Positions 1 to 5,027 of a stretch of 5,494 nt of DNA are shown here, one piece after another. Below the pieces are notes generated by a model. That model searched no databases. It had not been told where the DNA came from and saw only the letters and a list, made by a program, of their open reading frames with translations. Each line of letters starts with the position of its first letter. The first letter of the stretch is position 1. The stretch is taken from contig JAGQRC010000299.1 of the NCBI GenBank assembly GCA_020425835.1, positions 1 through 5,494 on the forward strand, in the 5' to 3' direction. Both the position numbers and the translations under genes were made by a program. The stretch comes from Planctomycetota bacterium (lineage in GTDB: Bacteria > Planctomycetota > UBA8108 > UBA1146 > JAJFFE01).

Positions 1-1168
1 GGATTTCCGAGATGACCCGCTCGACCAGCGCGGGGTCGACCTTGCGACCACGCACGTTGATCCACTGGCTCTTGCGCCCGCAGAGCATGAGCTCCGGGCC
101 GTTCTCCGTCTCTTCCCAACGGCCGAGGTCACCGGTGACGAAGTGGCCGGGGAGCAAAGCGTCGTCGGGCTCGGGGTGGTACCCGAGGGCGACGGCCGGA
201 GAGCGGACCTCGATCGTGCCGACGCCGTCGGGGTCGGGATCGGTGAGTCGGACATCGACTCCGGCGATCGGGCGACCCACGGTTCCGCGCCGCGCGGCCG
301 CGCCGACCGGATCGAAGGTGATGCCGCCGCTCTCGCTGGCGCCGTAGAAGACGCAGATCGGGCGGCCGGTCCGCTCCTCGAACTCCTGAGCTGCGTGACG
401 GCAAGTCGGTTCGCCAGCCGCGATGATCGTCTCGACGCACGTCGGCCATTGGAGTCCATCGTCCGAGGTCAATGCGCGGAGGTACGACGGCACGGTGGGG
501 AAGAGCCGAGCGCCGTGGCGACGCGCGACCGAGAGTGGATTCTGATTGCGGGAGCAGATCAGGATCGTGCCGAGGGCGAGCGCGGGAACGGCAAGGACCG
601 AGAGGCCGTAGGAATGCGACATCGGGATCGTCGCGACGAAGCGGTCGCCGGCTCCGAAGCCGAAGCTCCGTCCGAGCGCCTCGGAGTCCGCCAAGAGCGC
701 CGCGCTGTCGACGTTGATACCGCGAGGCGTGCCGCTCGAACCCGAGGTCAACTTGATGACGGCGACGTTCGGCGTGTGAGCGATGTCGCGAAGGTCGGTC
801 GACAGCCAGTCGATGTCATCCGACCAGCCGCATCGCGACGCGATGCAGCCGATCGCGCCGAGCGACCGAGCGATATCGACCATCGCCTCCGTGGGGGTAC
901 CGGAGTCGATCAGTGCCAGCGTTGCTCCCACCAGCCGACCGGCCACCAACGTCGCCAGGAACGTCGGCCCGTTCTCGCTGCGCAAGGCGACGATCCGACC
1001 CGACGCACCGCGTTCGACCAGCGTTCTCGCCATGCGACGCGCCGCATCATCGAGCTCGCGCGGCGTCACCGAACGATCGGGACCGATGACGCATACGCCA
1101 TCCGGATCCGCGTCGACACGTGCGCGGAAGGCGCTCAGGAGCCCGTCGATCGTCGCCGCTCGGTCCAC
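1..1168 (-). CDS. AMP-forming acyl/aryl-acid ligase (ANL superfamily), C-terminus off the window
   Basis: The frame reads without a stop from a GTG at 1168 to the left edge, giving 389 residues. Motifs in order: P-loop LTSGSSGTPRG (about 140-150), the A4-like IPMSHSYGLS (181-190), FYGASESGG (274-282), TGDLGRW (345-351) and the hinge region GRKSQWINVRGRKVDP (364-379). These define an acid:AMP ligase, which forms an acyl-adenylate from a carboxylic acid and ATP and passes the acyl group to CoA or an ACP thiol. The C-terminal subdomain with the catalytic lysine is beyond the edge. The projected length of roughly 440-460 residues is short for the superfamily and similar to ApeH-type ligases of aryl polyene clusters. 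The GTG start is fixed by an in-frame TGA immediately upstream (1169-1171) and a GGAG 6 nt away. Arg149 stands where the P-loop usually has Lys. The gene is divergent from the ACP-KS-CLF operon, so loading a starter unit (aromatic or fatty acid) is the likely role. The substrate cannot be read from the sequence. Confidence 0.92.
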   Translation of the reverse strand, partial: MDRAATIDGLLSAFRARVDADPDGVCVIGPDRSVTPRELDDAARRMARTLVERGASGRIVALRSENGPTFLATLVAGRLVGATLALIDSGTPTEAMVDIARSLGAIGCIASRCGWSDDIDWLSTDLRDIAHTPNVAVIKLTSGSSGTPRGINVDSAALLADSEALGRSFGFGAGDRFVATIPMSHSYGLSVLAVPALALGTILICSRNQNPLSVARRHGARLFPTVPSYLRALTSDDGLQWPTCVETIIAAGEPTCRHAAQEFEERTGRPICVFYGASESGGITFDPVGAAARRGTVGRPIAGVDVRLTDPDPDGVGTIEVRSPAVALGYHPEPDDALLPGHFVTGDLGRWEETENGPELMLCGRKSQWINVRGRKVDPALVERVISEI

Positions 1169-1174
1169 TCAACA

Positions 1175-1178
1175 CTCC
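1175..1178 (-). promoter_or_regulatory. Ribosome binding site deciding the GTG start of the ligase
   Basis: On the minus strand, GGAG lies 6 nt before the GTG at 1168. A TGA in the same frame sits directly before that GTG, so translation of this frame cannot begin further upstream. Confidence 0.6.
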
Positions 1179-1313
1179 GAATCGACACACGTCTCGCAGC
1201 CCGCCCGAGCCCGGCGCGACACCTCCCCTCAGTAGCCCGAAGTGGAGGTCTCGCGAGGCTTTCGACTCCGAACGATCGGACCGCGACGTGTGGAGTGCCC
1301 CACGGGAGAATCG

Positions 1314-1342
1314 GTTGTAAAAACAGGCCTTGAAGTCTTCAA
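1314..1342 (-). promoter_or_regulatory. Candidate sigma70-like promoter for the ligase gene
   Basis: Read on the minus strand, TTGAAG (1342-1337) and TACAAC (1319-1314) are separated by exactly 17 nt. Each box matches its consensus at four of six positions. The elements sit in the AT-rich patch of the divergent spacer and would give a leader of roughly 140 nt before the GTG at 1168. The TTGAAG box is one arm of the 13-bp dyad. By-eye prediction only; matches this weak can occur by chance. Confidence 0.3.
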
Positions 1343-1343
1343 T
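1315..1343 (+). promoter_or_regulatory. Candidate sigma70-like promoter for the ACP-KS-CLF operon
   Basis: TTGTAA (1315-1320) and TTCAAT (1338-1343) are spaced by 17 nt, and each matches consensus at four of six positions. The predicted start near 1350 lies about 290 nt before the ACP GTG. The element overlaps the minus-strand candidate almost completely, so the two would be a back-to-back overlapping pair. Weak evidence. Confidence 0.25.
1330..1342. promoter_or_regulatory. Perfect 13-bp dyad in divergent promoter patch, possible operator
   Basis: TTGAAG-T-CTTCAA is a perfect inverted repeat with a one-base centre. It lies in the only AT-rich patch of the spacer and overlaps the spacer, or one box, of both candidate promoters. 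A dimeric transcription factor bound here could control both the ligase gene and the ACP operon. The symmetry is seen directly; the operator role is inferred. No regulator gene is in the window. Confidence 0.4.
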
Positions 1344-1624
1344 ACCAAACGTTCACCGGCCTCTCCGCCGTTGCCCTCCGGTCTCCTCTTCCTGCTCAGC
1401 GCGGTTCGTTCCGTGGTATGGGAGCGGGATCGGCCGGATCGAGAGATCGTCCTCCAGCGTGTTGGGGCTGCTAGCGATCTCCAGCGGAGTTCGTGGGCCG
1501 CCGGATGGCTCGGGGCTCCCGGGATGCTCGCTCCGAGGGAGGCGGAACCTCGAGAGGTATTCGGTGGATCGCCGCGTCGACGGATGTTCGAATCTCTCTG
1601 GGAGCCGGCGGCGAAACCGAACGC

Positions 1625-1630
1625 AGGAGG
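1625..1630 (+). promoter_or_regulatory. Ribosome binding site deciding the GTG start of the ACP
   Basis: A full AGGAGG lies 10 nt before the GTG at 1641. The spacing is slightly long, but it is the strongest Shine-Dalgarno match near the start. It favours the 90-residue ACP over in-frame upstream starts such as the ATG at 1584, which lacks one. Confidence 0.6.
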
Positions 1631-1640
1631 CCTGGGCATC

Positions 1641-1913
1641 GTGACCGAGTCGACGATCGAAGAGACCATCAAGCGACTCATCGTGGAGCGGTTGCAGTTC
1701 CAAGGTCTGGAAGCGACCGAGATCCACGACGATACGCCGCTGTTCGACGGTGGCCTGGGTCTGGACTCCGTCGATGCGCTCGAGCTGGTTCTCGCGCTCG
1801 AGAAGGAGTTCGGGATCAAGGTCGACAACGAGCAGATCGACGACACCACCCTGCGCGACGTGACGGCGATCAAGCAGTTCGTCCTGGACGCTCAGCGTGG
1901 TGCCTCGTGTTGA
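1641..1913 (+). CDS. Acyl carrier protein
   Basis: This 90-residue acidic protein has the four-helix ACP pattern. The LGLDSVDALEL motif places the phosphopantetheine-carrying serine at Ser43, after LFDGG and before a helix ending EKEFGIKV (about 55-61). Once converted to the holo form by a phosphopantetheinyl transferase not seen here, it would carry starter, malonyl and growing acyl chains in the cytoplasm. The DSVDALEL form resembles ACPs of aryl polyene and related type II systems more than the housekeeping AcpP, usually DSLDTVEL; that comparison is from memory. The GTG start is supported by AGGAGG upstream. The frame stays open to 1242, but that extension has no ACP-like character. The KS gene begins 11 nt after the stop, so the two are probably co-transcribed. 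Cys90 is the last residue. Confidence 0.93.
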   Translation: MTESTIEETIKRLIVERLQFQGLEATEIHDDTPLFDGGLGLDSVDALELVLALEKEFGIKVDNEQIDDTTLRDVTAIKQFVLDAQRGASC

Positions 1914-1924
1914 AGTAGTGCCCC

Positions 1925-3145
1925 ATGATCGCGCGGGCCGAGATCGCCATTACGGGAGTCGGCGCCGTCAGCGCGCACGGGTGGGGAGTGGAGCCGCTGT
2001 GGCGAGGACTCTCCGAGGGTCCCGCCGCTATTCGCCCCTTCGATCTCTTCGATCACTCTCGCCACCGGACCCATCTCGCCGCACAGGTCCCTTCGCCGTT
2101 TCCCCCTCTGACGATCGACCGCCACGCGTCTCGCAGTGATCGCTTCGCGATCACCGCCGCCGCGGAGGCGCTCCGGTCCGCCGACCTCGACCTCGCGGCG
2201 ACGGATACCGCACGATCGGTCGGCGCCTTCTTCGGGAGCAGTACGGGGGGGATGTTCGAGGCGGAGTCTTTCTTCCGAATCCTCGTCGAGCGGGGCGGCG
2301 ATCGACTTCCGATGCGACGGCTCGCCACGCATCAGAACAACTCCCCGGGCGACGCGGTGGCACGAAGATTCGGGGTCACCGGACCGGTGGAGACCGTGTC
2401 GACCGCATGTGCCGCCGGCTCGATGGCGATCGGGAACGCCTGCCGCGCTCTCGACTCCGGAGAGGTGGACGTCGCGATCACCGGTGGAGCCGACGGACTC
2501 TGTCAGTTGACCTACGCCGGGTTCAATGCGCTGCGCGCGGTCGACGTCGAGCCGTGTCGCCCGTTCCGCGCAGATCGTCGCGGTCTCTCGCTCGGAGAGG
2601 GTGCCGGAGTGCTCGTGCTCGAGACCGCCGAGCACGCCCGTCGACGTGGCGCGAGGATCCTCGGTTGGCTCTGCGGCGCGGCCGCTTCCTGTGACGCCTT
2701 CCACATGACGGCGCCCGTTCGCGATGGCAGCGGCGCCGCGCGGGCGATGCTCGGCGCGCTGCAGCGTGCGCGCTGTGCCCCGGAAGCGATCGCCTTCGTC
2801 AATGCGCACGGTACCGGAACGGCGCACAACGATGTGGCGGAGTGGCATGCCCTCCGCCAAGTGTTCGGCGATCGCGCCAGCGCAGTTCCCGTGACCTCGA
2901 CCAAGGGCTCGATCGGCCATCTCCTCGGCGCGGCGGGTGCGATCGAAGCGGTCGCCACCGTGCTCTGCCTGGTGCACGGCGCGGTGCACCCGACGCCCGG
3001 AGACGGCGCGATCGCCGAGGGTGTCGAGATCGACCTGGTTCGAGGTGCACCGAGAGCGATCGTGCACCCCGGCATCGCGATATCGGTGAACCTCGCGTTC
3101 GGTGGCGCGAACGCGGCGATCGTGGTCGCGGGAGAGTCGACATGA
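1925..3145 (+). CDS. FabF-type beta-ketoacyl-ACP synthase (catalytic KS subunit)
   Basis: The 406 residues are the usual FabF/KASII length. The N-terminus has ITGVGAVSAHGWG (9-21). The nucleophile is Cys162 in VSTACAAGS, the first catalytic His is His295 in NAHGTGT, Lys327 lies in TSTKGSIGH, and the second His is His332 in GHLLGAAGA. The glycine-rich LAFGGANA (390-397) closes the active site. The whole Cys-His-His set is therefore present, and the enzyme should condense an acyl primer with malonyl-ACP by decarboxylative Claisen condensation. The segment PFRADRRGLSLGEGAG (213-228) is the KS core signature. No strong Shine-Dalgarno precedes the ATG, so translational coupling to the ACP 11 nt upstream is plausible. 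The stop overlaps the next gene's start as ATGA, a common arrangement for KS and CLF made in equal amounts. An ApeO/ApeR-like condensing enzyme is the best guess; a FabF paralogue of another pathway remains possible. Confidence 0.95.
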   Translation: MIARAEIAITGVGAVSAHGWGVEPLWRGLSEGPAAIRPFDLFDHSRHRTHLAAQVPSPFPPLTIDRHASRSDRFAITAAAEALRSADLDLAATDTARSVGAFFGSSTGGMFEAESFFRILVERGGDRLPMRRLATHQNNSPGDAVARRFGVTGPVETVSTACAAGSMAIGNACRALDSGEVDVAITGGADGLCQLTYAGFNALRAVDVEPCRPFRADRRGLSLGEGAGVLVLETAEHARRRGARILGWLCGAAASCDAFHMTAPVRDGSGAARAMLGALQRARCAPEAIAFVNAHGTGTAHNDVAEWHALRQVFGDRASAVPVTSTKGSIGHLLGAAGAIEAVATVLCLVHGAVHPTPGDGAIAEGVEIDLVRGAPRAIVHPGIAISVNLAFGGANAAIVVAGEST

Positions 3146-4359
3146 GTCGGGCGTGTGTGATCACCGGCATCGGGTGTCTCGGTTCGTTCGGTCTCGGAAG
3201 GAGCGAACTCGCCGCCGCTCTCGCGCGCGGGGAGCCGGTGGTGTCGGAGGTCGAGCGGTCCTCCGCGCACGATTCCGAATCGGCACGACTCGCTCACACG
3301 ATCCGCGTCGGGCTGGAGCCGTGGGCGGACCCACGCACGACTCGACGCCTCTCTCCGGCATCCCGCTACGCCGTGGCCGCCGCGAGAATGGCTCTCGATG
3401 ACGCCGGGCTGGAGCAGCTCGAGGGCGCGGAGGGTCTCGCGTCGGTCCACATCGCGACGGCGCTCGGCCCCGCGAGCGCGACCGAGACGTTGCTCTCGCA
3501 GATCTTCTGCGAGGACCCCGAGAGCGCTTCCCCACTGCACTTCATGGAGAGTGTCGCCAATGCCCCCGCGGCGCAGGTCGCTATCGCGCTCGGTGCCCAC
3601 GGGCCGAACTCGAGCGTCACTCAGCGTGAGGCGGGCGGACTCTTGGCGGTCCACGACGGCGTGCAGGACGTCCTGCGGGGACGAGTGAGTCGAGCGATCG
3701 CCGGATCGGTCGACGAGTTGACCTCGCTCAACCATGCGATCTTCGATCGCCTGCACGCGCTGGCCCGACCGACCGGATCGCGCGCCGAGATGGCGCGGCC
3801 GTTCGACCGCGATCGCGACGGTTTCGTGATGAGCGAGGGTGCGACGATCTGGTTGCTCGAGGAGGAGGACGCGGCGCGGGCCCGCGGCGCGACGATCCTC
3901 GGCCACGTCATCGCCACCGTCCGCGCGAACGATCCGACCGCGACATCCGTCGGCTGGGGAACCGGAGCGGCACGGCTCGCGAGTCGACTGTCGCAAGAGC
4001 TGGAACGGCAGGGGATCGATCGATCGAGGATCGATCGTTGGGTCTCCGGCGCGTCGGGATCTCGAGCCGGAGATGCCCTCGAGGCGCGAGTCATCCGCGA
4101 GTTCTTCCTGGACGAACCGCTCCCTTCCATCATCACCCCGAAGGCGTACATCGGCGAGTACGGTGGCGGTTTCCTCGCTGGCGCGGCACTCGCGATCCAA
4201 GGCGCCCCGTTCGCCTCTACCCCCGGCTTCGAGCATCGAGATCCGGAGTTGGACGTCACGCCGCACGACGGTCGCCGGTTGCCGCGCGCGCGCCGCGTGA
4301 TCCTCTCGTCCCTCGCCGCCGGCGGCGCGGCGGTGTGGCTCGTCGTCGATCCCGCCTGA
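3142..4359 (+). CDS. Chain-length-factor-like KS homologue lacking the catalytic triad
   Basis: The 405-residue protein keeps the thiolase/KS fold signature: ITGIGCLGSFG near the N-terminus, SVANAPAAQVAIALGAHGPN (137-156), PFDRDRDGFVMSEGA (220-234) and ITPKAYIGEYGGG (331-343). By-eye alignment to the neighbouring KS puts Glu163 (TQREAGGLL) at the cysteine, Ala304 (SGASGS) at the first His and Glu339 (IGEYG) at the second; only Lys334 of the Lys position remains. It should not condense by itself. In type II PKS and APE systems such proteins (KS-beta/CLF, ApeC) pair with the active KS and set chain length. The ATG overlaps the KS stop as ATGA and has GGAG 7 nt upstream inside the KS gene, so coupled translation is likely. 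A 20-30 residue stretch around 36-66 is less KS-like than the rest. An independent function is less likely given the gene pairing. Confidence 0.9.
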   Translation: MSRACVITGIGCLGSFGLGRSELAAALARGEPVVSEVERSSAHDSESARLAHTIRVGLEPWADPRTTRRLSPASRYAVAAARMALDDAGLEQLEGAEGLASVHIATALGPASATETLLSQIFCEDPESASPLHFMESVANAPAAQVAIALGAHGPNSSVTQREAGGLLAVHDGVQDVLRGRVSRAIAGSVDELTSLNHAIFDRLHALARPTGSRAEMARPFDRDRDGFVMSEGATIWLLEEEDAARARGATILGHVIATVRANDPTATSVGWGTGAARLASRLSQELERQGIDRSRIDRWVSGASGSRAGDALEARVIREFFLDEPLPSIITPKAYIGEYGGGFLAGAALAIQGAPFASTPGFEHRDPELDVTPHDGRRLPRARRVILSSLAAGGAAVWLVVDPA

Positions 4360-4444
4360 GGCGTGCGGCACCCGGGGGGGGCGTTCTTGGCGGAGTGGGG
4401 CGCGGCTCGGTTTCCTTGGTTGGCCGAGAGGCGTCGACCGCTCG

Positions 4445-4465
4445 CCGCCCTTCTTCGAAGGGCGG
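4445..4465. terminator. GC-rich hairpin, possible bidirectional terminator without U-tract
   Basis: CCGCCCTT and AAGGGCGG form a perfect 8-bp stem around CTTCG; a further C-G pair would leave a TTC triloop. It lies 85 nt after the CLF stop, where the ACP-KS-CLF transcript should end. Neither strand shows a T-run after the stem, so it is not a textbook intrinsic terminator. It may instead stabilise the 3' end, or terminate without a U-tail as proposed for some GC-rich bacteria. Confidence 0.4.
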
Positions 4466-4523
4466 GTGTGGGGGTGAGTCGTGTACCGCGTTCGTCGGGG
4501 ATGCCCAGGCCGTGACGCGGATC

Positions 4524-4551
4524 GAAGAAGTCTGTCCCCGTCGGTTCGGGG
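4524..4551 (-). repeat. Hairpin next to a GGGGACAGACTTC sequence, possible REP/IS200-like end
   Basis: On the minus strand, CCCCG and CGGGG (4551-4547 and 4540-4536) form a 5-bp GC stem with a 6-nt loop, followed directly by ACAGACTTCTTC (4535-4524). From memory, GGGGACAGACTTC-like sequences recur in bacterial intergenic DNA near Y1/REP-associated tyrosine transposases, whose elements carry subterminal hairpins. No transposase and no second copy is in the window, so the assignment is tentative. Confidence 0.3.
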
Positions 4552-4686
4552 CGCCGGGTACGGACGGCCCCCGCTGGGGTGACGCGCGTTGGGCGATGAC
4601 GCTCGATGGGTGGCTCGAATCCTGTCGGGGATGTCCGAGCGGTGGATGGAACGGGAGCCGATGGGGGAGTGGCCGGTCTCCGTTGG

Positions 4687-4869
4687 TCACCTTGTAGAGG
4701 AGGCGAGACGAGCGGCATCGGTCTTTCCTCGGATGACCGCCCGCCCGAAGTGTCGTTCGGCGAACCAGAGGTTGTGCGCGGGACAGAGCGCGCGCAGGTT
4801 GCCGACGACATTGTCCCGCGTCAGATGCGGTGCCAGTCGTCCCGCAGTAGTCAGACCCAAACGCCCCCG
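4687..4869 (-). pseudogene. Decayed HNH endonuclease, C-terminal fragment
   Basis: The minus-strand frame between the stop at 4870-4872 and the stop at 4687-4689 encodes 60 residues. They include HLTRDNVVGNLRALCPAHN, then AERHFG. This is the second half of an HNH nuclease domain: the Asn in the DN..GNL stretch, the LCxxHN metal-binding motif with its His at 4774-4776, and the AERxFG tail common in bacterial HNH proteins. The first half (zinc-knuckle Cys pairs and the catalytic His-His strand) is missing from this frame. The same frame upstream of the stop, to about 5000, reads RRVHEVLRES, VWRCEAEA and SECRSC, possibly the degenerate N-terminal half. No plausible start codon with a ribosome site serves the fragment. 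It is probably debris of a mobile or selfish endonuclease gene, unrelated to polyene synthesis. Confidence 0.6.
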
Positions 4870-5027
4870 TCACCAGCGCCTCGAGCAGCTCCGGCACTCG
4901 GACTGACTCCTCTCGGTCAACCCTCGGAGACCGCGCCCCGCCCCGAGCGCCTCCGCCTCGCATCTCCAGACCGCGTCGCTCTCGCGCAACACCTCGTGGA
5001 CGCGACGGGATCCCGCCGCACTGCGAT

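Larger units (their letters stand above)
1169..1640. other. Divergent intergenic region between ligase and ACP genes
   Basis: This 472-nt stretch separates the two divergent transcription units. Its one clearly AT-rich patch lies at about 1310-1350 and holds the dyad and promoter-like elements listed separately. The remainder is GC-rich. Open frames crossing it encode Arg/Ser/Gly/Pro-rich translations without recognisable domains, and none has a convincing start, so I annotate no gene here. A small imperfect dyad (ACCTC, GA, GAGGT) lies at 1547-1558. If transcription starts near 1350, the ACP mRNA would carry a leader of about 290 nt. I recognise no riboswitch or known structured RNA in it. 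Confidence 0.6.
4360..5027. other. 668-nt spacer between convergent CLF and dehydratase genes
   Basis: No intact gene is recognised here. From left to right the stretch holds a run of eight G (4374-4381), a perfect GC-rich hairpin (4445-4465), a second GC hairpin beside a GGGGACAGACTTC-like sequence (4524-4551), and a decayed HNH endonuclease fragment on the minus strand (4687-4869). Degenerate sequence possibly related to that gene's upstream part continues toward 5027. Open frames through it end in low-complexity Arg/Pro/Ser sequence. The composition suggests remnants of mobile DNA rather than a missing pathway gene. Confidence 0.6.

Noticed and set aside
143..1333. Long plus-strand open frame (396 codons) opposite the ligase
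   Set aside because: It is antisense to a frame with all the ligase motifs in order; its Arg/Asp/Ala-rich translation has no domain and mirrors GC-rich codon structure.
1547..1558. Small dyad ACCTC-GA-GAGGT
   Set aside because: Five-base arms around a CTCGAG-like core are expected by chance in this sequence; no promoter or gene start is tied to it.
1242..1640. N-terminal extension of the ACP frame back to 1242 (or to the ATG at 1584)
   Set aside because: The ACP domain is complete from 1641, AGGAGG precedes that GTG, and the extension is Arg/Pro/Ser-rich without family resemblance.
1330..1644. 104-codon open frame from TTG 1330 that ends overlapping the ACP start
   Set aside because: Its start would sit inside the dyad and candidate promoter; the translation is Ser/Arg/Gly-rich, resembles no family, and lacks a ribosome site.
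1892..3067. Minus-strand open frame of 391 codons opposite the KS
   Set aside because: Antisense shadow of the KS gene with Arg/Glu/Gly-rich sequence and no recognisable motif.
2512..4371. Minus-strand open frame of 619 codons opposite KS and CLF
   Set aside because: It spans two sense genes with complete KS signatures, and its translation is Arg-rich and domainless. This is typical antisense openness in GC-rich DNA.
4374..4381. Run of eight G just after the CLF stop
   Set aside because: A homopolymer in GC-rich spacer; it may be a sequencing or assembly weak point, but it changes no reading frame.
4608..4660. tRNA-like pieces: a T-loop-like GGCTCGAATCC followed by a D-arm-like TGTCCGAGCGGTGG
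   Set aside because: The T-arm-like piece precedes the D-arm-like piece, the T-stem does not pair, and no anticodon stem or acceptor can be folded.
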